Assembly: GCA_963741755.1 (NCBI GenBank)
Contig: CAVUJG010000008.1
Location: forward strand, 62,001-126,000
DNA: 64,000 bases
Source: Sva-07 sp963741755
GTDB lineage: Bacteria; Actinomycetota; Acidimicrobiia; Acidimicrobiales; Ilumatobacteraceae
Reading direction: 5' to 3'
The notes under the pieces are model-generated. The model was not told the origin of the DNA. It made no database searches and saw nothing but the letters and a program-made list of their open reading frames with translations. Within the stretch, counting starts at the first letter, position 1. Each line of letters begins with the position of its first letter. This document shows, piece after piece, positions 35,336 to 43,574 of the stretch. The translations under genes and the position numbers were made by a program.

Positions 35336-37554
35336 GATCGGGATCGATCCGCCCGAGCCTGAGCAACGACGTGCTGGCCAGTCTCATGGTGGCCGCCTTC
35401 TCCATGGTCGTCGCCATCGGCTATGCGCGAGTGTTCAGTGGCTGGCCGTTCCTCGACGACATGGCGGTCATCGTCATCGCAGGGCATGGCCTCGGCCTGC
35501 TACTCCGCCGAACGCGGCTGACAGCCTGGATCGCCGTGCCGGCACTGGCGCTGGCACTGGCGTGGGTCGTGCTTGCGGTGTACTACCCCGAGACGTTCTC
35601 GTGGGGCATGCCGACGAGCGACACCTGGACAATCCTCGGCGATCAGCTCACCTCGGTTCGCAGCGAGTTCCGCACAGCGGTCGCCCCGGTCGACTACGCC
35701 GGAGGCTGGAACGTGCTGGCCGCGATCGGACTCGCCGTTGCGGTCCTGCTCGCCGATGTCTTCGCGTTCCGTGCTGACGCGCGAGCCGAGACGTTGGTGC
35801 CCGGAGGCGTCCTGTTCGTCTTCGTCGGCGCCTTGGGCGACGATCGCCTCCGAATCGTCACCGCGGTGGCGCTCGTCGGGATGGGCGTGGCAACGACCGC
35901 GACCTTGCGCGGGTACCACGCCGGCGCCGACCGTGGCCACGCGGCCGCATCGTGGCGTCGGTGGCCCGTGGCGCTGGCGGTCGGTGCGGTCGTCGCCGTC
36001 GCCGCCGGGTTCGTCGGGCCGCGACTTCCAGGCGCGGACGCCGCCCCGCTCTACGAGACGAGCGGCGGCGGCGGCGGTGTCAGCCAGGTGCTCAGCCCGC
36101 TCGTCGACATTCGCTCCCGACTGACCAATCGTTCGACGACCGAACTGTTCCGCGTGCGCGCCGACTCGGAGTCCTACTGGCGTTCATCGGCGTTGCCCGA
36201 GTTCGACGGCACGACCTGGGGATTGCCCGAACGCGAGCTGCAATCGATCGACGGTCCGCTCACTGCGCCAGCCGATTCCCTGGTCGAGAACCGACAGCGG
36301 ATCACCATCGGCGCGCTGGGCGGCCGGTTGGTTCCCGCTGCTCCGGATCCGTTCGAGGCGTCCCCGGACAGCCTGCGCTTCGTGGCGGAGACCTCCACGC
36401 TGGTCACCGTCGGCAACGACCTGCAAACCGGAGATCGGATCGACATCGTGTCGGCGACACCCACACTCGACCCAGACCAGCTGCGTCAGGCGACATCGGT
36501 GGCCCCGCCAGATCCCATCCACACGGACCTGCCCGAGGACCTCCCGCCCGTCGTCGCCGCAACCGCGAGTCAGGTCACGGCCGGCGCAACGAGCAGCTAC
36601 GACGCTGCGCTGGCACTGCAGAGCTGGTTCCAACGCGAATTCGAGTACAGCCTCGAGGTTCGACCTGGTCACGGCAACTCGGCGATCGAGAGTTTCCTGC
36701 GCGACCGGGTCGGATACTGCGAGCAGTTCGCCGGCACCTACGCCGCCATGCTGCGCACGCTCGGGATCCCGACCCGGGTGGCGGTCGGATTCACCTCAGG
36801 AGTCCCGATCGGCGATGGGCAGTACTCCGTGCTCGGGCGCAATGCGCATGCGTGGCCCGAGGTGTGGTTCGACGACATCGGGTGGGTTGCGTTCGAGCCG
36901 ACCCCCGGGCGGGGAGCACCCAATGCCGAGAGCTACACCGGCATCCCACCCCAGCAGGACACCTCTGCCGGTGCCGACGAGATCGGCGACGCCGAGATCA
37001 CCCCACTGCCGGTCACGCCGTCCGGTCCGATCGACGGCGGCGGATTGAACATCCCGGACTTCGCCGATGACCCGGGCACCGAGCCGTCGACGCCGGTCGC
37101 GCCGGCCGCTGCTGATGACGGGGCGTCATCGATGTGGCTCGGAGCGCTCGTGCTGCTCGCTGCGGTGCTCGCCGCGCCGGGCGCCGTTCGGATGTTGCGA
37201 CATCGACATCGGGCGCGCAGCGTCGACGACCAGCTCGCCAACGCCTGGGAACGGGCCACCAACGCCGTCGCTGCGGCGGGTGTCCCGGTGCACCCCTCGG
37301 ACACACCGATCGAGGTGGCAGCGAGCACGGCACGGCACTTCCCGCTGGTCACGCGACCGATGGCCTCGCTCGCCGATGCGGTGACCACGGCGACCTATCG
37401 GGCCGAGGGCAGCGCCGGCTTCGAGGTTGCCAGCGCGTACGGAGCGAGCACGGTCAGTGAGTGCCGCAACTGGGCAAAGCAGATCGACCGCGCCACATCC
37501 GAATCGTTGGACTGGCCGAGTCGGGCACGACGATATTTCACCGCACGAGGCTGA
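35332..37554 (+). CDS. TgpA-type membrane protein with transglutaminase-like domain
   Basis: A 740-residue protein. About six membrane helices span residues 15-240. An extracytoplasmic DUF3488-like region leads to a transglutaminase-like core with Cys463 in RVGYCEQFAGTYAAMLR and His506 in NAHAWPEVWF, then WVAFEPTPGRG. A Pro/Ala-rich linker, another membrane helix (LGALVLLAAVLAAPGAVRML) and a cytoplasmic DUF4129-like tail follow. It may be a protease or crosslinking enzyme acting on the cell wall; the substrate is unknown. Confidence 0.92.
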   Translation: MRSGSIRPSLSNDVLASLMVAAFSMVVAIGYARVFSGWPFLDDMAVIVIAGHGLGLLLRRTRLTAWIAVPALALALAWVVLAVYYPETFSWGMPTSDTWTILGDQLTSVRSEFRTAVAPVDYAGGWNVLAAIGLAVAVLLADVFAFRADARAETLVPGGVLFVFVGALGDDRLRIVTAVALVGMGVATTATLRGYHAGADRGHAAASWRRWPVALAVGAVVAVAAGFVGPRLPGADAAPLYETSGGGGGVSQVLSPLVDIRSRLTNRSTTELFRVRADSESYWRSSALPEFDGTTWGLPERELQSIDGPLTAPADSLVENRQRITIGALGGRLVPAAPDPFEASPDSLRFVAETSTLVTVGNDLQTGDRIDIVSATPTLDPDQLRQATSVAPPDPIHTDLPEDLPPVVAATASQVTAGATSSYDAALALQSWFQREFEYSLEVRPGHGNSAIESFLRDRVGYCEQFAGTYAAMLRTLGIPTRVAVGFTSGVPIGDGQYSVLGRNAHAWPEVWFDDIGWVAFEPTPGRGAPNAESYTGIPPQQDTSAGADEIGDAEITPLPVTPSGPIDGGGLNIPDFADDPGTEPSTPVAPAAADDGASSMWLGALVLLAAVLAAPGAVRMLRHRHRARSVDDQLANAWERATNAVAAAGVPVHPSDTPIEVAASTARHFPLVTRPMASLADAVTTATYRAEGSAGFEVASAYGASTVSECRNWAKQIDRATSESLDWPSRARRYFTARG

Positions 37555-37575
37555 ACGGGCGCAGCGACGCGACGA

Positions 37576-37905
37576 TCAGCGGGTGGCGTCGTCGTCGACG
37601 TCGGGTCGACGCCCGCTGAGCCACGCAGAGATCGGCAACTGCCCGAGGCGTTCCCGTCCGAGCAGGCGCACCTCGGACTCGAGCAGGATCGCCATCACGA
37701 GCACCAGGACGAATCCGGCGAAGGCGACCACGAAGCTCACGGCAAGACCGCCGATGGTGATCACGAGGCCGAGGATCAGCCCGAACCCCAAGAGGATCGA
37801 GCGTCGACGAGAGACCCGATACCCGCGCTGAGAGAAGGTGGGGTCCTGCTCGAGCTCCTGCTCGATCTGACGCAAGATGCGTTGCTCTTCCTCGGAGAGA
37901 GGCAC
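37576..37905 (-). CDS. DUF3040 small membrane protein
   Basis: A 109-residue actinobacterial protein. VPLSEEEQRILRQIEQELEQDP is the DUF3040 N-terminus. Two adjacent membrane helices follow (SILLGFGLILGLVITIGGLAV and VVAFAGFVLVLVMAILLE). GTG 37905 is chosen because it begins the family motif; GATGAT six bases before it may be a weak -10. DUF3040 genes often lie near the dcw cluster. Convergent with tgpA. Confidence 0.88.
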   Translation of the reverse strand: MPLSEEEQRILRQIEQELEQDPTFSQRGYRVSRRRSILLGFGLILGLVITIGGLAVSFVVAFAGFVLVLVMAILLESEVRLLGRERLGQLPISAWLSGRRPDVDDDATR

Positions 37906-37936
37906 GGGCCAATCATCGCACGTTTCAGGGCGATCC

Positions 37937-39208
37937 TCAACGCGGTGCGCCACGTTTCTCTGCGTCGGGTCCCCACTGCTGTTCGCCCCGCCGCACCACG
38001 CGGAGTCGTCCTGACTCGAGCGCGCTCGCCGGGCCGATCGCCGACGACCCGAATCGGTCCCTGATCTGGTCGAGGGCCTCGGTGGTAGCGACCCAATCGG
38101 GCCGTTCGTCGAGCAGGTCGTCGAGGCTCAGCTGCCGGGTGCTCGCGCCGAGATTGGATCCCCCGACGCCGAGCAGACGAACGCCGGGCGTCGGGTCGAT
38201 TGCCTCGAGGAGCGGGGCGAGCAGGTCGACGATCTCCGGAGCGAGTTCGACAGCTTCCGAACACGTCACCGATCGGGTGATCGTCTGGAATCCGGTGTCG
38301 AAGCGGAGCTTCAGCGTGAGTGTTCGCGCCCCGACACCAGCGGAGCGCAGACGCGACGCCACCGCATCGGCGAGCCGGACCAGTTCGCGACGGAGTTCGT
38401 CGTGTTCGTACTTGTTGGTCGCATACGTCTCTTCATGACTGATCGACCGGGCCTCGCGTTCGGGTTCGACCGGTCGGTCGTCGAGCCCTCGGGCAAGGCT
38501 CAGAAGGTGGTGTGCCTGCCTGGCGCCCAACGCCGCTGCCAGGACCGCCTCGTCGATCAGGGCGAAGTCGGCGACCCGACGGATACCGATCCGGTGCAGT
38601 TTGTCGAGCGTGACGGGCCCGACGCCCCACAGCCGCTGTACTGGCAGCGGATCCAGGAAGTCACGCTCGCGCCCTGCGACCACCACGACGACTCCCGGCC
38701 CTGGCTCCACCGTGGAGGGTGTTGCACGAGGCTTCGCCTCGACCGAGGCCAACTTGGCGAGGAACTTGTTCGGCGCCACGCCGACAGAGCAGCCGAGCGA
38801 GAGTTCCTCGTCGACCTCCCGGCGGATCGATGCGGCGATCTCGGGCGCCGGTCCGAACAGGCGGAGCGATCCGGTGACGTCGAGGAATGCCTCGTCGAGC
38901 GACAGCGGTTCGACCAGCGGCGTGTAGCGATCCATGATCTCTCGTACCTGGGCGCTGACCTCGCCGTAGAGCGAGTGGTCACCGGGCAGGAACACCGCGT
39001 GCGGACAGCGTCGCTTGGCCACTGCGGACGGCATCGCCGAGTGGACCCCGAATCGTCGCGCCTCGTACGACGCGGCGGCGACCACTCCACGATTGCCCGT
39101 GCCGCCGACGACGACCGGTTGACCGACCAGGTCCGGTCGTCGGCGCAGCTCGACCGAGACGAAGAAGGCGTCCATGTCCACGTGGAGGATCTGGCGCGGG
39201 CCGGTCAC
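37937..39208 (-). CDS. dinB: DNA polymerase IV (Y family)
   Basis: A 423-residue translesion polymerase. Catalytic motifs HVDMDAFFVSVELRRRPDL and LSLDEAFLDVTGS are complete. The C-terminal little-finger domain is present. The tail lacks a clear beta-clamp peptide; QLSLDDLL near residue 375 is a plausible clamp-binding motif. GTG 39208 gives the usual N-terminus; CACACT lies six bases upstream as a weak -10. No LexA box is visible upstream. Confidence 0.95.
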   Translation of the reverse strand: MTGPRQILHVDMDAFFVSVELRRRPDLVGQPVVVGGTGNRGVVAAASYEARRFGVHSAMPSAVAKRRCPHAVFLPGDHSLYGEVSAQVREIMDRYTPLVEPLSLDEAFLDVTGSLRLFGPAPEIAASIRREVDEELSLGCSVGVAPNKFLAKLASVEAKPRATPSTVEPGPGVVVVVAGRERDFLDPLPVQRLWGVGPVTLDKLHRIGIRRVADFALIDEAVLAAALGARQAHHLLSLARGLDDRPVEPEREARSISHEETYATNKYEHDELRRELVRLADAVASRLRSAGVGARTLTLKLRFDTGFQTITRSVTCSEAVELAPEIVDLLAPLLEAIDPTPGVRLLGVGGSNLGASTRQLSLDDLLDERPDWVATTEALDQIRDRFGSSAIGPASALESGRLRVVRRGEQQWGPDAEKRGAPR

Positions 39209-39226
39209 GTCCCCAGTGTGGCCCGT

Positions 39227-39232
39227 TACGAT
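39227..39232 (+). promoter_or_regulatory. -10 hexamer TACGAT
   Basis: TACGAT ends seven bases before ATG 39240 with no ribosome-binding site. Leaderless start inferred for the membrane segment/inositol phosphatase gene. Confidence 0.5.
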
Positions 39233-39239
39233 CCGCGCC

Positions 39240-40382
39240 ATGAACACCTCCTCGAACGCTGGGCCGAATGCCGCGCCGGCGCCCGACAGCGATCGATCGC
39301 TGTCGGCGCTGCCGTCGGTGGGAGTCCGCGTCGGTGCGTTCGCAGCGATCCTGCTCAGTGGTCTCGCCGGCGCGATGATCGGCTACTCGTTGATCTCGCT
39401 GCAGTGCGAGGGAGACTGCGGACTCGCCACCGGGCTCGGCCTGCTCGTCGGCGCTGTCGTCGCCGCCGGCGGCATGGCGATCGTGGCGGTGTTGGTGATG
39501 CGGGCGATCGGCGAGTGGCGCGAGATCGAGGACCGAACCGGGGCGGGGCACGCACCGACGATGACTGCATCTGGTGCTGAGCTCCGAGCGCTGGCCGTCG
39601 AACTGGCCACCAGCGCCGGTTCGCTCGCTCATGAGGGGCGTCGACGTCTCGGGGTCGGCCAGCCGGTCGCGCACGACACGAAGTCGACGCCGACCGATCC
39701 CGTCACCGAGTTCGATCGCGCGGCCGAGACCTTGATCGTTCGCGCATTGCGCGAGCGACGGCCCGACGACTCGATCGTCGGCGAGGAAGGCGCCGGCCAC
39801 GTCGGCACCTCAGGTCTCGAATGGCATGTCGATCCGATCGACGGAACGGTCAACTTCGTCTACGACCTGCCGGCCTGGTGCACCTCGGTCGGCGTCATCG
39901 ACGCACACGGCCCGCTCGCAGGAGCGGTGTACGTGCCGGTCACCGACGAGGTGTTCAGCGCGGCGCGCGGCGCAGGTGCCACCCGCAACGGAGCACCGAT
40001 CCACTGTTCGTCGGCCGCCGACATCGCCACGGCCCTGGTCGGAACCGGCTTCAACTACTCCCCTGCGACACGAGCACGTCAGGCGGAGCGACTGGCCGCG
40101 TTGCTGCTCGAGGTACGCGACATGCGCCGCTACGGGTCGGCGGCGCTCGATCTGTGCATGGTCGCATGCGGCCGGCTCGACGCCTATTTCGAGGAGCATC
40201 TCAACTCCTGGGACCTTGCTGCCGGCGTGTTGATCGCCGCCGAGGCAGGCGCTGAGACCTCGAACTTCCGCGGCGGTGCTGCCGACACCGACGCCGTCGT
40301 CGCGACCGCACCGGGCATCCACGACGCGCTGATCTCGTTGATCACCACCATCGACGCCGGAGCACGTCGGCGAGGATTGTGA
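39240..40382 (+). CDS. Inositol-monophosphatase-family protein with two N-terminal membrane helices
   Basis: A 380-residue frame. Residues 30-90 contain two hydrophobic helices (VRVGAFAAILLSGLAGAMIGYSL, LGLLVGAVVAAGGMAIVAVLV; each broken by polar ends). From about residue 108 comes an IMPase/histidinol-phosphatase domain: GEEGAGH, DPIDGTVNFVY, GSAALDLCMVACG, NSWDLAAGVLIAAEAG. Mg-dependent phosphatase activity is expected; the substrate is uncertain. A single extra G in GGGGCGGGG (39540-39549) could have fused two genes: without it the membrane protein would stop at the TGA inside ATGACT at 39561, overlapping an IMPase start. Confidence 0.85.
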   Translation: MNTSSNAGPNAAPAPDSDRSLSALPSVGVRVGAFAAILLSGLAGAMIGYSLISLQCEGDCGLATGLGLLVGAVVAAGGMAIVAVLVMRAIGEWREIEDRTGAGHAPTMTASGAELRALAVELATSAGSLAHEGRRRLGVGQPVAHDTKSTPTDPVTEFDRAAETLIVRALRERRPDDSIVGEEGAGHVGTSGLEWHVDPIDGTVNFVYDLPAWCTSVGVIDAHGPLAGAVYVPVTDEVFSAARGAGATRNGAPIHCSSAADIATALVGTGFNYSPATRARQAERLAALLLEVRDMRRYGSAALDLCMVACGRLDAYFEEHLNSWDLAAGVLIAAEAGAETSNFRGGAADTDAVVATAPGIHDALISLITTIDAGARRRGL

Positions 40383-40427
40383 CCATCGTGGTCGCCCTGG
40401 ACGTCGGAGATGCGGCATCATGGTGGC

Positions 40428-41108
40428 GTGGGTACACGCATCCTGGCCGTCGAGGACGATGAACGCATCCGGTCGGCGGTCAAACTCGCCCTCGAAGACG
40501 AGGGGTGGATCGTCGACGAAGCCGAGAGCGGCGAGCAGGCGATCGAGATGTTCGCGCGTTCGAATCCCGACGTCGTGTTGATCGACATCATGCTGCCCGG
40601 CATCGACGGCTTCGAGCTGTGCCGGACGCTGCGACGCACGAGCGACGTCCCCGTCGTGATGGTGACCGCGCGCAACGACACTCACGACGTGGTCGCCGGC
40701 CTCGAAGCCGGCGCCGACGACTACCTCACGAAGCCGTTCGCACCCAAGGAACTGTCCGCTCGCATCCGAGCCCTCCTTCGCCGGATCCGGCCCAGCCCAC
40801 AGGGTCATGCCCGACTGAGCTTCGGCGACCTCGAACTGATTCCCGACGAGGGCAAGGTGCTCCGCGGCGGCGACGAGGTCCACCTGACCAAGACCGAGTT
40901 CCGACTGCTCTGCGAACTCGCCGAGAGCCCCGGCAAAGTGCTGAGCCGCGAGGTGCTGCTCGACAAGGTGTGGGGCTACGACTACTTCGGCGACGGCCGT
41001 CTGGTCGACGTTCATGTCCGTCGTCTGCGCACCAAGGTCGAGGTCGACCCGGCCAACCCTCGCCATGTCGTCACGGTCCGCGGGCTCGGGTACCGGCTGC
41101 AGACGTGA
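40428..41108 (+). CDS. mtrA: OmpR/PhoB-family response regulator, MtrA-like
   Basis: A 226-residue regulator. The receiver domain starts ILAVEDDERIRSAV, the phospho-acceptor Asp is in DVVLIDIMLPG, and the conserved Lys in LTKPFAPKEL. The C-terminal winged helix has LTKTEFRLLCELAE, DKVWGYDYFGDGRLVDVHVRRLR and VRGLGYRL. In actinobacteria MtrA controls cell wall, division and replication genes. GTG 40428 follows CATCAT and six bases, without a ribosome-binding site. It overlaps the kinase gene (GTGA). Confidence 0.9.
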   Translation: MGTRILAVEDDERIRSAVKLALEDEGWIVDEAESGEQAIEMFARSNPDVVLIDIMLPGIDGFELCRTLRRTSDVPVVMVTARNDTHDVVAGLEAGADDYLTKPFAPKELSARIRALLRRIRPSPQGHARLSFGDLELIPDEGKVLRGGDEVHLTKTEFRLLCELAESPGKVLSREVLLDKVWGYDYFGDGRLVDVHVRRLRTKVEVDPANPRHVVTVRGLGYRLQT

Positions 41109-42547
41109 ACGAAGGCGGCTGGTTCCGTCGCCTGGTCAACCGATCCCGCCCGGCGGCGCTCGGGTTGCGTCGACGCATCCTGCTGATCTTCACGCTCGGG
41201 TCGTTGTTGCTGTCGGTGTTCCTCGCGACGACCACCTACGGACTCACGAGGTCGAACGTGGTCAGCGAGCGCGTCGACACCGCGATCAACACCTCACAGC
41301 GCAACGCGCAGGGCGTCGAACGCGATCTCCGTTCGTTGCCCGTCGACGCCGAGGCCGCCCGAGCATCGCTGACGCGCATCGGCGTCGACGACTATCTGAT
41401 CTGGTACGCCGACAGCTGGAGCGGCGGCGGCAACACGTTCCAGGACGACGACGTACCACCACCGCTGGTCACACGAGTGATCGACGAGGGCACGTCCGCC
41501 AGCCAGATCGTTCGTCTCAGCGACGAGTTGAACATCGTCGTCGGCTGGGACATCCCGGGCATCGGCTCGTACTTCGAGGCATTCAGCCTCGACGAGGCCG
41601 ACTCGACGCTGACGAGCGTGCGGCTGTCGCTGGTGTTCGCCGCGGCCATCACGACAGGTCTCGGAATTCTGCTGGGCATCTTCTCGGCCCGACGTGCCGT
41701 CCGACCGGTCGCAACCGCCGCACAGGCCGCCTCGGCGATTGCCGGCGGCCGGCTCGACACTCGACTGGAGACGACCGACGACCCCGACCTACGCGTCCTG
41801 ACCGAATCGTTCAACGACATGGCCGAGGCACTGCAACAGCGCGTCGAGCGTGACGCCCGCTTCGCCTCGGACGTCAGCCACGAGCTTCGTTCGCCGCTGA
41901 TGACCCTGTCGGCGTCGGTCGAGGTGATGGAGGCCCGACGCGACGAACTCCCCGAGCGTTCGAAGTCGGCACTCGACCTGCTGTCGAGCGACGTCGCCAG
42001 ATTCCAGGGGCTCGTGGAAGACCTGCTCGAGATCTCCCGCTTCGATGCCGGAGCGATCCGGCTGCACATGGAGGAGCTGCTCGCTGCGGAGTTCGTTCGC
42101 CAGGCAATCGCAGTCAGCTCACTTCCGAACACCCCCGTGCACGTCTCCGAGCGCGCCGAACTCGCATTGATCCGCGGCGACCGGAGACGGCTTGCGCGAG
42201 TGATCGCCAACCTGATCGACAACGCTCGCGCCTACGGCGGCGGCGAACCCGAGGTGTCGATCACCGTGATCAACCCAGACGACGAACCGATGTCGCACAT
42301 CCTGATCGTCGTCGAGGACCACGGGCCCGGTGTGCCGGAAGAGGAGCGCGACCTCGTGTTCGAGCGGTTCGCCCGAGGCGGTGGTGCAGGACGGCGCACC
42401 GGGAGCGAGGGAGCGGGCCTTGGCTTGTCGCTGGTCGATGAACACGTCCGGATGCACGGCGGTCGTGTCTGGGTCGAAGACCGCCCCGACGGCGAGTCGG
42501 GTGCCCGATTCGTGATCGAACTGATGGCGGCGGAGCTCGACGAATGA
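41105..42547 (+). CDS. mtrB: Sensor histidine kinase, MtrB-like
   Basis: A 480-residue membrane kinase. One membrane helix (ILLIFTLGSLLLSVFLATT) precedes an extracytoplasmic domain of about 150 residues. A second helix (LVFAAAITTGLGILLGIF) leads into HAMP (ARRAVRPVATAAQAAS). The phospho-accepting His is in SDVSHELRSPL. ATPase boxes are NLIDNARAYGGG, DHGPGVPEEE and GAGLGLSLVDEH. Cognate partner is the upstream regulator; the downstream lipoprotein gene overlaps by ATGA, as in mtrA-mtrB-lpqB. Confidence 0.93.
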   Translation: MNEGGWFRRLVNRSRPAALGLRRRILLIFTLGSLLLSVFLATTTYGLTRSNVVSERVDTAINTSQRNAQGVERDLRSLPVDAEAARASLTRIGVDDYLIWYADSWSGGGNTFQDDDVPPPLVTRVIDEGTSASQIVRLSDELNIVVGWDIPGIGSYFEAFSLDEADSTLTSVRLSLVFAAAITTGLGILLGIFSARRAVRPVATAAQAASAIAGGRLDTRLETTDDPDLRVLTESFNDMAEALQQRVERDARFASDVSHELRSPLMTLSASVEVMEARRDELPERSKSALDLLSSDVARFQGLVEDLLEISRFDAGAIRLHMEELLAAEFVRQAIAVSSLPNTPVHVSERAELALIRGDRRRLARVIANLIDNARAYGGGEPEVSITVINPDDEPMSHILIVVEDHGPGVPEEERDLVFERFARGGGAGRRTGSEGAGLGLSLVDEHVRMHGGRVWVEDRPDGESGARFVIELMAAELDE

Positions 42548-43143
42548 GGGCCATGCTCGTTCTCGTTGTGGTCGCTGTGGCGATCGCTGGATGCTCGATC
42601 CGACCCGAGGCAGCGCCCAACGACCTTCCCGCCGAGCGCGCCAACGTCTTCGGCGACCCGGCGACCGGCGACGAAGCGGCCGGCACGAACCGCATCTACC
42701 TGTTGGCGCCGACCGATCTGGACGCCCCGCAACGCCTTCGTTCGGTCCAGCGCGATGTGCCGACGGCGCCGGCATCGGTGCTGGCGTCGCTGTTCGCCGG
42801 ACCGAACGAGAGCGAACGCGACACCCAGATCGACACGGCGATCCCGGCCGATGTCGAGCTGTTGGCGGCCCGATCGATCGGCCCCGTGCTCACGGTCGAC
42901 CTCAACGACGTGTTCGACGAGTTGACGCCCGACGGCCTGCGTCTCGCGGTCGCGCAGATCGTGTCGACCGCGACCGACATCGACGGCGTCGAGTCGGTGC
43001 AACTGCGCATCGACGGCGAGACCCGGGTCTGGCCGCTCGGCAACGGCGAACTGACCGACCGACCCTTGCGAAAGTACGACTATCCGGGCCTGGTCGAGTC
43101 GACGCAGCCTGCGTTCCCCGCCATCCCCTCACCGATCCAGTGA
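42544..43143 (+). CDS. GerMN-domain lipoprotein
   Basis: A 199-residue lipoprotein: hydrophobic signal (MLVLVVVAVAIAGC) with lipobox AIAGC for LspA processing. The mature part holds a GerMN domain (NRIYLLAPTD to LTVDLNDVFDELTPDGLRLAVAQIVST). It corresponds to the N-terminal part of mycobacterial LpqB, which modulates MtrB, but lacks LpqB's propeller-like C-terminus. It overlaps mtrB by four bases, so modulation of the kinase is a sensible inference. Confidence 0.85.
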   Translation: MRAMLVLVVVAVAIAGCSIRPEAAPNDLPAERANVFGDPATGDEAAGTNRIYLLAPTDLDAPQRLRSVQRDVPTAPASVLASLFAGPNESERDTQIDTAIPADVELLAARSIGPVLTVDLNDVFDELTPDGLRLAVAQIVSTATDIDGVESVQLRIDGETRVWPLGNGELTDRPLRKYDYPGLVESTQPAFPAIPSPIQ

Positions 43144-43175
43144 CCTGGCTTGCGCACATGTTGCGCCCGTCGGTG

Positions 43176-43205
43176 TTGGACGACGGCGTCGCACGCTGGT
43201 AGGAC
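43176..43205 (+). promoter_or_regulatory. Candidate promoter TTGGAC-18-TAGGAC
   Basis: TTGGAC at 43176 and TAGGAC at 43200 end six bases before ATG 43212. This would drive the small membrane protein and glpK, possibly without a leader. Confidence 0.4.
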
Positions 43206-43211
43206 ACTGCC

Positions 43212-43574
43212 ATGGCGTGGGACAGCAGTCGCCCGGTTCCGTGGAATCGGCTGATCCGTGAGTGGTTGATCTATGCGGCGATCATGTCCGCGGTCTTCGT
43301 CGTGTTCTTCCGGGGCGACAACGTCGTCGGCGCGATCGCCGGCGTGCTGATCAGCGGACCGTTGTATCTCGCGTTCGGCGCGGCGATGGCCAAGTTCGGC
43401 TACCAACGAACCCGACTGAAGGACGCCCGACGGTCCGCCACCACGTCCGCGGACCCGTCGACATCTGCATCGACCTCCACCGCCGACGACGCTCCTCGGC
43501 CCAAACCGGCACCGACGAGTCGAACGGCCGGCGGGGCCAACCGTCCCAAGTCGTCGAACCGGAGGAAGCGCTGA
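43212..43574 (+). CDS. Small two-helix membrane protein (DUF4229-like)
   Basis: A 120-residue protein. Two hydrophobic helices (WLIYAAIMSAVFVVFFRG and VVGAIAGVLISGPLYLAFGAA) precede a Lys/Arg/Ser/Thr/Pro-rich cytoplasmic tail. The pattern resembles DUF4229 proteins of actinobacteria, but I am not certain of the family. Its stop touches the glpK start (TGATG), so the two are coupled. Confidence 0.7.
   Translation: MAWDSSRPVPWNRLIREWLIYAAIMSAVFVVFFRGDNVVGAIAGVLISGPLYLAFGAAMAKFGYQRTRLKDARRSATTSADPSTSASTSTADDAPRPKPAPTSRTAGGANRPKSSNRRKR

Noticed and set aside
39209..39239. LexA box before dinB
   Set aside because: No GAAC-N4-GTTC match in the gap shared with the inositol phosphatase gene.
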